Assembly (NCBI RefSeq): GCF_900107045.1
Contig: NZ_FNON01000008.1
Location: forward strand, 356,456-420,455
Length of the DNA: 64,000 nt
Direction of reading: 5' to 3'
DNA from: Amycolatopsis xylanica
Lineage (GTDB): Bacteria > Actinomycetota > Actinomycetes > Mycobacteriales > Pseudonocardiaceae
Part shown: in pieces, positions 8,524 through 17,762 of the stretch
Layout: each line of letters starts with the position of its first letter
How positions within the stretch are numbered: position 1 is the stretch's first letter
Notes under the pieces: generated by a model
The model's database searches: none
What the model was told of the DNA's origin: nothing
What the model saw: the letters and a program-made list of their open reading frames with translations, nothing else
Position numbers and translations under genes: made by a program

Positions 8524-8596
8524 TGGAGCTAAGGGGACTCGAACCCCTGACCCCCTCACTGCCAGTGAGGTGCGCTACCAGCTGCGCCATAGCCCC
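8524..8596 (-). tRNA. tRNA-Ala (anticodon GGC)
   Basis: 73 nt that fold as a cloverleaf: acceptor GGGGCTA/TAGCTCC, D-arm GCGC...GCGC, anticodon stem CCTCA/TGAGG around loop CTGGCAG (anticodon GGC), and T-arm AGGGG-TTCGAGT-CCCCT. The CCA end is not encoded. It is followed by its own terminator. Confidence 0.95.
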
Positions 8597-8763
8597 GGAG
8601 CGGGTTTCCCCCGCATCTCGTAGGTACAGACTTTACAACACCCACCTGAGGGCTCTGCGACGGGGGTACCTACCGGTCTGACCTCAGCGAAGCTGGACCG
8701 CGTGACTCCCAGTAGTTGTCGGTGGCGGGGATGGGCGCGGCGGGGAACGCTCCCCCCGAAGAG

Positions 8764-8804
8764 CACCCTGGGTACGGACCGAGCCACTGTCCGTACCCAG
8801 GGTG
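8764..8804 (-). terminator. Terminator after the DsbA/MauE operon
   Basis: A 15-bp perfect stem (CACCCTGGGTACGGA with its complement) around an 11-nt loop, located 14 bp beyond the stop codon of the DsbA-like gene. No T-run, which is usual in high-GC actinobacteria. Confidence 0.65.
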
Positions 8805-8817
8805 GGCGAAACAAGGG

Positions 8818-9594
8818 TTACTGGCCGAGCCAGCCGGGCTTGACGTCGACGACCTTGCCGTCGCGTACGACGGTGGGGGTCTGGAAGCCCTGGGCTCCGG
8901 GGTGCCAGAGCTGCTGGTTGTCGGCGGTCTTGTCGAACTCGCTGGTGATCTGGGCGGAGTAGGTGCCCACGGTCACCGCGTTGCCGAATTCCGGGCCGGT
9001 GATGCCCAGGTCCTGACCTAGTTTGATGAGCTGCGCCTTGTCGTAGCCGCGCTTGCCCTCTTCGGGCTGGGCGCGGAAGAGGGCGTCGTGGAAGAGGGAG
9101 AACTTGCCGGCGTCGGCGGCCGCGAGGGCGGCGTTCGCTGATTCGACCGAGTAGCCCGGGGGGCTGGATGCGCGGTTCAGCATGGGCAACATGTGGTACT
9201 TGACCTGGAGTTTCCCGTCGTTGACCTGCTGATGGATCTGCTCGCCGTACAGCTTCTCGAAGTTGCCGCAGGCCGGGCACAGGAAGTCGGCGTAGATGTC
9301 GATGGTCTTCGTGGCGCCGGGCTTGCCGACGGTGACGACGACGCCGTCGCGCTTCTCGACCACGCCGGGGCCTGGTGCGGTGAGTCCCGCGGTCGGGATG
9401 TCCTGGCCTTCGGTCTTGTTCTTGGACGCGTTGGTCCAGAGCACGCCACCGATCACCAGTGCGGCGAGTACCACCACGCCGGCCACGATCGCGATGATCT
9501 TCTTGGTATCGCCGCCGCCCCTGGCCTGCGTTATCGCCCGTGCCGCTTGCTGCTGCTGGCGCTTTTTCCGAGCGTTGCGCTCAGCTCCACCCAC
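8818..9594 (-). CDS. Membrane-anchored DsbA-family thiol oxidoreductase
   Basis: 258 residues with a short basic cytoplasmic head, one membrane helix (about 32-54) and an extracytoplasmic thioredoxin-like DsbA domain. The redox motif CPAC is at residues 106-109 (DFLCPACG) and a helical insertion follows, as in DsbA. It should introduce or shuffle disulfides in exported proteins. The start lies 3 bp after the stop of the MauE/DoxX-like gene, so they are co-transcribed; the membrane partner probably exchanges electrons with this protein. The family is well known in mycobacteria and relatives. Confidence 0.9.
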   Translation of the reverse strand: MGGAERNARKKRQQQQAARAITQARGGGDTKKIIAIVAGVVVLAALVIGGVLWTNASKNKTEGQDIPTAGLTAPGPGVVEKRDGVVVTVGKPGATKTIDIYADFLCPACGNFEKLYGEQIHQQVNDGKLQVKYHMLPMLNRASSPPGYSVESANAALAAADAGKFSLFHDALFRAQPEEGKRGYDKAQLIKLGQDLGITGPEFGNAVTVGTYSAQITSEFDKTADNQQLWHPGAQGFQTPTVVRDGKVVDVKPGWLGQ

Positions 9595-9597
9595 TGC

Positions 9598-10125
9598 TCA
9601 TGTCCTTTCCGAACTTGCCGTTTCACCGGACGAGTCGTCCGGGACGGCCTTCGAGTTCCAGCCGAGCCAGCCGTCGACCGACGCCAGGGTCGACGGGCGC
9701 AGCGTCAGCCACACCGCGAGCAGGAGGAATCCGGTGTCTCGTGCTATCTCCTGCGGATACTGCGTCTGCCCGGCCGCGACCTGGCCGCCGCCGCCGAAGC
9801 AGCCGCAGTCGATGGTCAGCCCGCGTGCCCAAGACTGGGCGATCACCGCGATCAGCAGGAGCAGCAGCACGATCGAGCCGATGCCCGCGAGCCTGGTGCC
9901 GAACCCCGCCAGCAGCATGATGCCGAGCACCAGCTCGAGCAGGGGCAGCATGGTCGCGACCGGGCTGATGAGCCCGTCCGGGAGTAGCTCGTAGGCCTTG
10001 ACGGCGATGAACGTCTGGCCAGCGTCGCTGATCTTCAGCCAGCCGGAAACCAGCCACACGGCGGCGAGCCCGATCCTGACCAGAGTGCCGATCAGGTCGA
10101 GCACGCGTGGAGACGGTTTGGGCAC
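9598..10125 (-). CDS. MauE/DoxX-family redox membrane protein
   Basis: 175 residues with four predicted membrane helices (about 12-30, 52-72, 78-98, 128-146). A conserved Cys pair sits in DCGCFGGGG, between helices 3 and 4. This matches MauE/DoxX-type integral proteins, which re-oxidise or reduce periplasmic thiol enzymes. It is the first gene of a two-gene operon with the DsbA-like protein, and the pairing itself supports a VKOR/DsbB-like role. It diverges from the binding lipoprotein gene across a 67-bp gap that must hold both promoters. Confidence 0.85.
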   Translation of the reverse strand: MPKPSPRVLDLIGTLVRIGLAAVWLVSGWLKISDAGQTFIAVKAYELLPDGLISPVATMLPLLELVLGIMLLAGFGTRLAGIGSIVLLLLLIAVIAQSWARGLTIDCGCFGGGGQVAAGQTQYPQEIARDTGFLLLAVWLTLRPSTLASVDGWLGWNSKAVPDDSSGETASSERT

Positions 10126-10192
10126 GCACTTAGGCTAACGACCGCACCTGAGAAAAACGTGAGGTCGGCCGATCGGTGGAAGGAGGTCAGCT

Positions 10193-11023
10193 GTGCGGGT
10201 GAAATCGCTCACCACGCTGGGCGTCGTGCTCGTGCTGCTCGCCTCCTGCGGATCGGGTGGCTCCGCCTTGGACTCGCTCGTGAAGCGCGCGAGTGACCGG
10301 AACCACCTCACCATTGGCACGCGCTTCGATCAGCCGGGGCTGTCCGAGCGGACGCTCGATGGCCGGGTCGTCGGGTTCGACATCGACGTCGCGAAGTACG
10401 TCGCGAACGAGCTCGGGGTCTCCCCCGACGAGATCACCTGGCGTGAGACCGAGCCGAAGTCCCGCGAGCCCGACATCAGCTCGGGCGCGGTGGACATGGT
10501 GGTCGCCACCTACTCGATCACCCCCGCTCGCAAGCAGGTCGTCTCGTTCGCGGGCCCGTACTTCGTCACCGGGCAGGACCTGCTTATCCGGCTGAACACC
10601 CCCGACATCACCGGTCCCGAGAGCCTCAACGGCAAGAAGCTGTGCTCGGTGCCGGGCACGACCTCGGCCGACGAGGTGAAGCGCCGGTACGCGCGTGCCG
10701 TCGAGCTGAGTGAGTACCCGCGTTATCCGGCCTGCGTGACAGCGCTGCTGGCCGGTCAGGTCGACGCGGTGACCACGGACGCGCCGATCCTGGCGGGCTA
10801 TGTGACGCAGAACCCTGAGCTGCTGAAGGTCGTCGGGCAGTCGTTCACCGTCGAGAAATACGGCATCGGCCTGCGCAAAGGCGATGTGGAGGGGCAGAAC
10901 GCGGTCAACGCGGCGATCCGCAAGATGATCACCAGCGGCGAGTGGATCAAGTCGCTCAACGCCAACATCGGCCCGTCGGGGTACAAGCTGCCCGCGCCGC
11001 CGGAGGTCACCGAAACCCAGTGA
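10193..11023 (+). CDS. Glutamate-type ABC transporter substrate-binding lipoprotein (orphan)
   Basis: 276 residues beginning at a GTG with AAGGAGGT six bases upstream. A lipoprotein signal peptide ends in LLASCG (lipobox). The rest is a cluster-3 amino-acid binding fold: VGFDIDVAKYVANELG, GAVDMVVATYSITPAR, and the late hinge segment KYGIGLRKGD. It resembles GluB of actinobacterial glutamate importers. No permease or ATPase genes accompany it; instead its stop overlaps the GTG of hrpB. It may feed a transporter encoded elsewhere or act as a sensor. Ligand specificity is inferred from family likeness only. Confidence 0.85.
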   Translation: MRVKSLTTLGVVLVLLASCGSGGSALDSLVKRASDRNHLTIGTRFDQPGLSERTLDGRVVGFDIDVAKYVANELGVSPDEITWRETEPKSREPDISSGAVDMVVATYSITPARKQVVSFAGPYFVTGQDLLIRLNTPDITGPESLNGKKLCSVPGTTSADEVKRRYARAVELSEYPRYPACVTALLAGQVDAVTTDAPILAGYVTQNPELLKVVGQSFTVEKYGIGLRKGDVEGQNAVNAAIRKMITSGEWIKSLNANIGPSGYKLPAPPEVTETQ

Positions 11024-13389
11024 AGCTCCCCGACCTGCCCATTCGCGCGGTGCTCGGCGAACTGGGCGACCTGCTCGACGCGCACGGCACCGCGGTGCTG
11101 GTCGCGCCGCCGGGCACCGGCAAGACCACGCTCGTGCCGCTCGCGCTGGTGGAGCGGGCGCCGGGGAAGATCGTGGTCGCGGAGCCTCGCCGGATCGCCG
11201 CGCGGGCCGCGGCCGCGCGGATGGCCGCGCTGCTGGGTGAACGGGTCGGCGAGACGGTCGGCTATTCGGTGCGCGGCGACCGGAAGGTGTCCGCGGCGAC
11301 GCGCATCGAGGTCGTGACGTCCGGGCTGCTGGTGCGCCGCGTGCAGGGCGACCCGGAACTGCCCGGCGTGTCCACGATCCTGCTCGACGAATGTCATGAG
11401 CGGCATCTCGACGCTGACCTGCTGCTCGCGCTGCTGCTCGACGTGCGCGCGGGCCTGCGTGACGACCTGCGGCTGCTCGCGACGTCGGCGACGGTCGCGT
11501 CCGGCAGGCTGGCCACGCTGCTCGGCGACGCCCCCGTGCTCACCGCGGACGCCAGGACGTTCCCCGTCGAGGTCTCGTACCACCCCGGCGCGCGGGGTGA
11601 GCGGATCGAAGCGACGGTCGCGAGGACCATTCGCACCGCGCTGTCCGAAGTGGACGGTGATGTGCTCGCGTTCCTGCCCGGCGTCGGCGAAATCGCGCGG
11701 GTGTCGGCGATGCTGTCCGGTGTCGACGTGTTCCCGCTGCACGGCAGGCTGACCGCGGCGCAACAGGATCTGGCGCTGCGCAAGGGCGAGCGGCAGCGGG
11801 TGGTGCTGGCGACAGCCGTCGCGGAGTCGAGCCTGACCGTGCCCGGGGTGCGCGCGGTCGTCGACTCCGGGCTGGCCAGGGTGCCGCGCGTCGATCACCG
11901 GCGCGGGCTGCCCGGCCTGGCGACGGTCCGGGTCTCCAACGCCGTGTCCGAGCAGCGCGCCGGCCGGGCGGGCCGCGAAGCACCCGGGCGTGCCTTCCGC
12001 TGCTGGGCGGCACACGAGCAGGCGAGCCTGCCCGCGTATCCCGAGCCCGAGATTCGCACCGCCGAGCTGGCCAGGTTCGCACTCGAGCTGGCCTGCTGGT
12101 CCACCCCGGACGGCAGCGGCCTGACGTGGTGGGACCCACCCGGCGAAGGCGCGCTCGCCGCGGGCCGGGCGCTGCTGGTGACGCTCGGCGCGACCGACGC
12201 CGACGGCACGGTCACCGCGCGCGGGCGCAAGATGGCCGGGCTCGGCCTGCATCCCCGCCTGGCCAGGGCGCTGCTCGACGGGGCCGCCGCGGTCGGCGCC
12301 ACCTCGGCGGCCGAGGTCGTCGCGCTGCTCGACACCGGTGGCACGCTGACCGACGTCGAAGCCGAGATCCGCCGCCTCCGGTCGGCGTCGGAACGCTGGA
12401 AGGCGGAGGTCAAACGGCTGGCGAAGCTGGTGCCCGGCGGACCGGAGAACCCTGATCCGGCGCTGGTCGTCGCGCTCGCACACCCCGAACGGCTCGCCCG
12501 GCGCCGTGGTCCCGGTTCGCCGGTCTATCTGATGGCGGGTGGCACCGCGGCGGAACTCCCGGCGGGCAGCGGCCTCGGCGACACCGAGTGGCTCGCGGTG
12601 GCCGAAGCGACCAGGGATCCCGGCCGTGTCAACGGCATCGTCCGGCTCGCTGCTCGTGCCGACGAGCGGCTGGCCGTGCGCGCGGCCCCGGCGTTGCTGT
12701 CCGAAGTGGACGAAGTGACCTGGGCGGGTGACGTGGTCGCCAGGTCCGTGCGCAAGCTCGGCGCGATCGTGCTTTCGGAGCGCCCGCTCCGCGATTTCGA
12801 CGCACGGGAGGCACTGCTCGCCGGTCTGCGTGCCGAAGGGCTCGGGTTGCTCAGGTGGTCCGAGGACGCGAAGCGGCTGCGCGAGCGGATGGCGTTCTTG
12901 CATCGGGTGCTCGGCGCACCTTGGCCGTCGCCGGACGACGAGGCGATCTTGTCCACTGTGGACTTGAGCAGTGCGCGGCGCAAGTCCGACCTGGCCAAGA
13001 TCGACGCCGGGCAGGCGTTGAAGCAGCTGCTGCCCTGGCCTGCCGCGTCCCGCTTCGACGAGCTCGTGCCGGATCGGCTCGAGGTGCCGACCGGTTCGCG
13101 GATCCGGGTGGACTACACCGCTGACGAGCCGGTGCTCGCGGTCAAGCTGCAGGAGACCTTCGGCTGGACGGCCACCCCGCGCGTCGCGGACGGCCGGGTG
13201 CCTGTCGTGCTGCACCTCCTCTCACCGGCCGGTCGCCCGGCGGCGGTCACGGCGGACCTGGAATCGTTCTGGCGTAACGGTTATCTGGCCGTGCGCGCCG
13301 ACCTGCGCGGGCGGTATCCCAAGCATTCCTGGCCGGAGGACCCGCTGACCGCGGCACCGACACGACGGACCAAGAAGAGCGGGTCGTGA
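11020..13389 (+). CDS. hrpB: ATP-dependent helicase HrpB
   Basis: 789 residues, the usual length for HrpB, a DExH/DEAH-type superfamily-2 helicase. Walker A is PGTGKTT at about 31-37, motif II is DECH at 123-126, and motif III is SAT in LATSATVAS. The C-terminal helicase motifs include EQRAGRAGR, and the HrpB-specific C-terminal domain ends with YPKHSWPEDP. The GTG at 11020 overlaps the preceding stop and starts the protein six residues before the family-like sequence. The exact RNA or DNA role of HrpB is poorly known. Its stop codon lies inside the palindromic repeat at 13381-13430. Confidence 0.92.
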   Translation: MKLPDLPIRAVLGELGDLLDAHGTAVLVAPPGTGKTTLVPLALVERAPGKIVVAEPRRIAARAAAARMAALLGERVGETVGYSVRGDRKVSAATRIEVVTSGLLVRRVQGDPELPGVSTILLDECHERHLDADLLLALLLDVRAGLRDDLRLLATSATVASGRLATLLGDAPVLTADARTFPVEVSYHPGARGERIEATVARTIRTALSEVDGDVLAFLPGVGEIARVSAMLSGVDVFPLHGRLTAAQQDLALRKGERQRVVLATAVAESSLTVPGVRAVVDSGLARVPRVDHRRGLPGLATVRVSNAVSEQRAGRAGREAPGRAFRCWAAHEQASLPAYPEPEIRTAELARFALELACWSTPDGSGLTWWDPPGEGALAAGRALLVTLGATDADGTVTARGRKMAGLGLHPRLARALLDGAAAVGATSAAEVVALLDTGGTLTDVEAEIRRLRSASERWKAEVKRLAKLVPGGPENPDPALVVALAHPERLARRRGPGSPVYLMAGGTAAELPAGSGLGDTEWLAVAEATRDPGRVNGIVRLAARADERLAVRAAPALLSEVDEVTWAGDVVARSVRKLGAIVLSERPLRDFDAREALLAGLRAEGLGLLRWSEDAKRLRERMAFLHRVLGAPWPSPDDEAILSTVDLSSARRKSDLAKIDAGQALKQLLPWPAASRFDELVPDRLEVPTGSRIRVDYTADEPVLAVKLQETFGWTATPRVADGRVPVVLHLLSPAGRPAAVTADLESFWRNGYLAVRADLRGRYPKHSWPEDPLTAAPTRRTKKSGS

Positions 13390-13430
13390 GTGGTATGGCC
13401 GGTTCTAACCGGCCGTACCACTCACGACCC
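13381..13430. repeat. Palindromic repeat element, copy A (also a two-way terminator)
   Basis: Two 24-bp arms with one mismatch (GGGTCGTGAGTGGTA... around GGCCGGTTCTAACCGGCC) and a 2-nt loop. It lies exactly between the convergent hrpB and M36 protease genes and includes the hrpB stop codon. Three further copies occur near 43.1 and 51.3-51.4 kb. Confidence 0.8.
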
Positions 13431-13445
13431 CTTAGGCCGAGCCTT

Positions 13446-16247
13446 TTAGCTCTTGGTGCCTCGGACCGCGAAGCGCTGGATGTCCATGAAGACGCAGCCT
13501 GCTGAGGTGGGCTGCGGTGTGCAGGAGACCTGCGGGTAGAAGGACAGCTGGTTCGACAGCACGGTCAGCCGGAGGAAGCGCACGCCGGCCGTGGTGCCGG
13601 GGGCGAGCGTGAGCGGGTGGAGGGCGTTCAGGTCGGCGGGCTTGAAGTCGGCGCTGCCCGCCTTCACCCAGGTCGTGCCGTCCACCGAGGTCTCGACGGT
13701 CACCTCCTTGGCCGCGGCGGGCGGGTCGTCGCCGCAGTTGTTGGAGGGGTCGATTTCGATGGCGCTGACGTTGACCGGCCCGCCGAGCTTGACCGTGACG
13801 AAGCGCGACTGGATCGTGCCGTCGGGGTTGACCTTCTTGTCGGTCGACCAGCCCGCGCCGCCGAGTGGTGAGGACCGCAGCAGGTCGCCAGGGCCGCAGC
13901 CGAACGGGGTCCAGTCGTCGCCGTTGAAGGCCGCCACCGTGGCGCCCGCCGTGTCGGACGCCCAGTTCTGGCGCAGCTTCCAGTCCACCGTCGTGGTGCC
14001 CGACCGGACGGAGACCGCGCGGATCTCGCTGTCCGCGCCACCTCCGAAGGCGTAGACCTTCGGGTACGTGCCCGGCAGCACTCCGGTGATCTTGTAGGTG
14101 CCGTCTGCTCCGGTCACCGCGGCGAAGGAGCCGCCGAATCCGGAATCGTGGCCACCGAAGCGGACCGCGACACCGGTCAGTGGGGCGGCCGAGTCGGCGT
14201 TGACGACCTTGCCCGTGACGGTCGCGGTCGGCGTGCCGGCGGGCGGGGGCGTCGAGAAGTCCTCGGCGGGCGCGGTGTCGTCACCGGTGACCGAACCGGC
14301 GAAGAAGCCCATGCCCCTGGCGGCGAACGTCTTCCAGATCTTGGCGGCGGCCTGGCCACCGTTGATCACGACATCGGCCTGCAGGATCGAGTTGCGCATG
14401 TCCAGGAAGGACGGGGACGCGGGCGAGAGCTCCATCGCCCTGGTCACCAGCGCCCGGGTGAGCGTCACGCCGAGCGCCGAGCGCAGGTCCCACAGCGTGC
14501 CGGCCCAGATCTCACCGTCGGCGTGCACCTCGGGGAACGGCAGGATGTGGCCGAGGTCGCCGTACGTGTAGCCACCAGGACCGGCACCCGGCGTACCCGG
14601 GCACTTGGCCGAAGCGACACCGACCGCGCAGTCCAGCGGCTGCGACCGGGCCAGGCTCTCGCCGTTGCCCACGTAGTCGCCGACGATGATCTCGCCCGGC
14701 GCCGCGGTGTCCTTGACCAGACCCTTGCCGACCAGGTAGTCGAAGGCGTACCAGTCGCTCCAGGCCTCACCCATCGCGCCGGACTGGAACGCGTTCAGCG
14801 TGGAGTTGCCCAGCGCGTCGACGACCAGCCGGTTGGACAGGCCGTGCGTGTACTCGTGCTCGATGATGCTCGCGTCGTCGGCGGAGTTCGACGCGAGGAA
14901 CGGGTCGGTCGGGTCCTTGGGGTTGTGGAACAGGAACATGCCCATGAACGGGGCCTGCCCGTCCGGCGGGGTCCCCATGAACGCGTTGTCGTACGAGCCG
15001 GGGTTGCCCGCGGCGTTGAGCAGGGTGTGCACCTCGACCGCGTCGCCGTCGACCTTCTCGAAGTTGCCCGCGGCGCGGGTGAACCCGATCGGGAAGGAGG
15101 CCAGGTGGTCGTGGAAGGTGCCGACGTAGGCCAGCGCCTGCACGGCGTTCTGCTCGCGGTTCTTCGCCCAGGAGCCTGGTGTCTTCGGGTCCCACGAGCA
15201 CTGCCTCGCCGCCGAGCACGGCGCGCCGACGACGGCGTTGAAGTCACTGAACTTGTAGCGGAAGCTGCCGTCGGCGTTCGGCCCGATCTCTTCTTCCGGC
15301 TGGAACTTCTGGTCGCCGTTGACGTCGGCTCCGACGTGCGCGACATTGCCGTCCAGCGTCTTGGCGTCCGCGGGCAGCCAGCCCTTCTGGGTCAGGTTGA
15401 CCTGCTCCTGCTTGCCGCCTGCCGCGGCCCCGGGACTGACCTGCCAGGCGAGGCCCTTGGCGCCGTCGGCGTCCTCGTGCCGGTTCACCAGGTTCTTGCG
15501 GTAGAGCAGAGCGCCGGTCTGGGCGTCGGTCACCTGCTGGAACAGCTTGTCCGCACTCGGCCTGTCCAAAGTGGACCAAGCAGGGCGCACACCGTCGGCC
15601 GTGAGGAAGCCGACCCGCTGCGACTCCTTGCCGGGAGCGGCCAGAGTGGACGCGCCGAGCGAGGCAGGCAAGCCGCGCACGGGCGAGCCGTCCAGCTGGA
15701 TCAGCCTGCCGTCCTTGGCGACGTGCGCCTTCAACCCGTTGCCGAACAACGGGATCCCGTCGACGACCTGGGTGAACGAGAGGTGGTGGATGCCCTCGAC
15801 GTCGACATAGTCCTTGCGCAGGTTCAGTTTCGTTCTGTCACTCGCGGATAGCCCGACCAGTCCTTCGTGTTCGGTCAAATAGCGCAACACGATGTCGCGC
15901 GGCGCCTCACGGCTCGGCCCGGTCAGGAAACCGTCCGTACGAGCGAGAACCCTGGGCGTGCCGGTCAGTGCGTCGATGTCGATGCGTGCCTGCTGCCCGA
16001 GTTCGGCACGGGCTTGCGCGGTCACACCTGCTTGAGACGCCGAGAACAGCGCCTGCGCGTTCAGCGCGCGTGGGCTGGATCTGGCGGTGTCGCGCACGTC
16101 GAAGTCCTGATCGGACCTGCTCGGCACGGCCTTGTCCGATGTCGACGGCGGAGCGGCGTTCGCGACCGGCACGGTGGCCAGCCCGAAGATCATCACTGCG
16201 GTCGCGGCGTACACCGAGGCACGCGGACGCGACGACTTGAACGTCAC
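13446..16247 (-). CDS. Secreted M36 (fungalysin-type) metalloprotease
   Basis: 933 residues. An N-terminal signal peptide ends near VANAA. An FTP-like propeptide follows (HHLSFTQVVDGIPLFGN), then the M36 catalytic domain with the zinc motif HEYTH at 464-468 and the downstream Glu in GEAWSDWYAFDY. After it come a carboxypeptidase-regulatory-like beta domain (TGKVVNADSAAPLTGVAV) and a C-terminal discoidin-like module. The enzyme should be a zinc endopeptidase released outside the cell for nutrient scavenging. It is monocistronic, with the palindromic terminator element 16 bp past its stop codon. All expected metal ligands are visible. Confidence 0.92.
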   Translation of the reverse strand: MTFKSSRPRASVYAATAVMIFGLATVPVANAAPPSTSDKAVPSRSDQDFDVRDTARSSPRALNAQALFSASQAGVTAQARAELGQQARIDIDALTGTPRVLARTDGFLTGPSREAPRDIVLRYLTEHEGLVGLSASDRTKLNLRKDYVDVEGIHHLSFTQVVDGIPLFGNGLKAHVAKDGRLIQLDGSPVRGLPASLGASTLAAPGKESQRVGFLTADGVRPAWSTLDRPSADKLFQQVTDAQTGALLYRKNLVNRHEDADGAKGLAWQVSPGAAAGGKQEQVNLTQKGWLPADAKTLDGNVAHVGADVNGDQKFQPEEEIGPNADGSFRYKFSDFNAVVGAPCSAARQCSWDPKTPGSWAKNREQNAVQALAYVGTFHDHLASFPIGFTRAAGNFEKVDGDAVEVHTLLNAAGNPGSYDNAFMGTPPDGQAPFMGMFLFHNPKDPTDPFLASNSADDASIIEHEYTHGLSNRLVVDALGNSTLNAFQSGAMGEAWSDWYAFDYLVGKGLVKDTAAPGEIIVGDYVGNGESLARSQPLDCAVGVASAKCPGTPGAGPGGYTYGDLGHILPFPEVHADGEIWAGTLWDLRSALGVTLTRALVTRAMELSPASPSFLDMRNSILQADVVINGGQAAAKIWKTFAARGMGFFAGSVTGDDTAPAEDFSTPPPAGTPTATVTGKVVNADSAAPLTGVAVRFGGHDSGFGGSFAAVTGADGTYKITGVLPGTYPKVYAFGGGADSEIRAVSVRSGTTTVDWKLRQNWASDTAGATVAAFNGDDWTPFGCGPGDLLRSSPLGGAGWSTDKKVNPDGTIQSRFVTVKLGGPVNVSAIEIDPSNNCGDDPPAAAKEVTVETSVDGTTWVKAGSADFKPADLNALHPLTLAPGTTAGVRFLRLTVLSNQLSFYPQVSCTPQPTSAGCVFMDIQRFAVRGTKS

Positions 16248-16897
16248 GAAGACCCCTCTCTCAGTGGTGACGTAGACCTTTCCTTCGTACCGACACAGTC
16301 CCGGCGCACATCAGCGCCGATCGGGTACGGGTGTGGTGCCTGACCGTGATCAGGGCACTTTCACCTGCGAGAACACGCAGGAATCAGCGGACGGGCACGC
16401 CTGCCCGACCTGACATACTCTCCGCACCATGATCCGGTGATCGGTACATGACGCGGGGCGGCGACCGCCCCGCGACCCGTTTTCGGGGCCGCGCAAAGGG
16501 GGTGACGACCCCTCTCTCGATTTCGTTGACGGTTAAGCGAAGTGTGCCCGGTGATGCCGGGGAAGAATTTGTGAACATGCTCCGAGATTACGAACTCGGT
16601 CGCTTCGCCACACTGAGGAAAACCGCAATCCTGGACTGTGGCTTACCTCAGTCTCGGACGCTGTTTCGCCCTAATCCTTTGCTATGAAGCCAAAACGCGG
16701 CTTGGCGTGCTCGGCCGAGCTTCGGGAGAAAAACTTCGCCCAGGGCGCTGAGGATTGGTTGCGACCGGCGACGGAGGGTGGGTGCCGTACACGGATGGAC
16801 GGCACCCGTGCACAGCTGGACGACACGCGTGCACGAATGGACGACGCGCGTACATGGATGGACGACACGCCGATCAGCGCGGGGCGGGAGCGCGAGG
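16248..16897. other. 650-bp gene-free region
   Basis: This region holds the upstream region of the M36 protease gene and a minisatellite at 16791-16871. Short open frames occur on both strands but none has a ribosome site, and the one crossing the repeat is just the repeat read in frame. I see no RNA gene. Confidence 0.5.
16791..16871. repeat. 21-bp tandem repeat, about four units
   Basis: Four consecutive degenerate units at 16791, 16812, 16833 and 16854 share the pattern TGGACGACACGCGTGCACGA. The period is a multiple of three, so it stays open in several frames. Function unknown. Confidence 0.75.
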
Positions 16898-17674
16898 TTA
16901 GGGGGTGAGGTACTGGGGGCGGGTGGGGAGGGCGGCGGCGCGGTCGGGGTCTTCGGTTTCGTTGAGGCCTAGCTGGACGGCGAGGCGGATCTGCTCGCGG
17001 TTCTCACGCACGACGTGCGCGAAGAAGTCGTCGATGCGGGGGTCGGTGAGGACCTCGAGGGTGACGCGCATGACCGTGTCGATCACCGAGCCGACGATCT
17101 CGTCGTGGAAGGGCAGTTTGGCCAACCGCCCCGCCTGCCGGTCGTTCTTCAGCTTCTCCGCGACGATCGTGCGCAGCAGCGCGTGGTTGTCGCCGAGCGA
17201 CCTGGCCAGGTTCTGCGGGTAGTTGCCGGTTTCGACGACCTTGACGACCTCGTCGAGCACCGCGATGGTGATCGGCTTCTTGATCGCGAGCACGATCGGC
17301 CTGGACAGCCGCTCCACGAGCCGCTGGGTGAACAGCTCGCCGAACGCGCGGTCGGCCGTGCGCGCGAGCCGCACCAGCACCACGATGATCCGCAGCAGCC
17401 GGAAGCCGCGCAGCGCCGGGTGCGCGATCGGGATCATGCCGAGTACCTCGTACCAGTTGCGCAGCGGGAAGCCCTTTTCCCAGCCCCGCTCGCGCCAGCG
17501 CCACAGGAATTCGAGCGCGAAGATCCCGCACACCGACGTGTCGATGACGAAGATGGTGTGCGCGGTCCGGTCCGTATGCGGGAAGAACGTCACGTACACG
17601 AGCAGGCCGACCGAGAAGACGGCCAGTATGAGCATCGCCAGGTCGACCGGGCTCACCCGGCGCTCGGTGGTCAT
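16898..17674 (-). CDS. Voltage-sensor-like ion-transport-family membrane protein
   Basis: 258 residues from the ATG at 17674; a longer frame adds 32 unlike residues. Three or four membrane segments lie within the first 115 residues, including an S4-like helix with regularly spaced arginines (FRLLRIIVVLVRLARTADRA). This is the pattern of voltage-sensor domains in ion-transport proteins. No pore helix or selectivity filter (TVGYG-like) follows. Instead there is a soluble helical tail of about 140 residues (VVETGNYPQNLARSLGDNH...). It may be a voltage-sensor-only protein or a distant channel subunit. It diverges from the ABC operon start by 88 bp. Confidence 0.7.
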   Translation of the reverse strand: MTTERRVSPVDLAMLILAVFSVGLLVYVTFFPHTDRTAHTIFVIDTSVCGIFALEFLWRWRERGWEKGFPLRNWYEVLGMIPIAHPALRGFRLLRIIVVLVRLARTADRAFGELFTQRLVERLSRPIVLAIKKPITIAVLDEVVKVVETGNYPQNLARSLGDNHALLRTIVAEKLKNDRQAGRLAKLPFHDEIVGSVIDTVMRVTLEVLTDPRIDDFFAHVVRENREQIRLAVQLGLNETEDPDRAAALPTRPQYLTP

Positions 17675-17762
17675 GACGCAGGGTAACCCTGACGAAAGTA
17701 AGGGTCCGCACCTGCCCGAAGTCCGCTGCCCCGTGACCCGCCTCCGAAGAACACTGAGCCGC

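Noticed and set aside
8269..8596. Attachment site of an integrated element at tRNA-Ala
   Set aside because: I found no second copy of the tRNA 3' end in the window and no integrase gene, so integration at the tRNA is not supported.
10798..13215. A long open frame on the minus strand opposite hrpB
   Set aside because: It is the GC-rich shadow of hrpB: Arg/Gly/His-rich, without a domain, and hrpB has all its helicase motifs on the plus strand.
14148..15851. A 567-codon open frame opposite the M36 protease
   Set aside because: Composition is typical antisense noise (Val/Gly/Arg/Asp runs), with no ribosome site or domain; the protease on the other strand is complete.
16684..16908. A 74-residue open frame over the 21-bp repeat
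   Set aside because: No ribosome site, repeat-derived, and it runs into the convergent membrane-protein gene.
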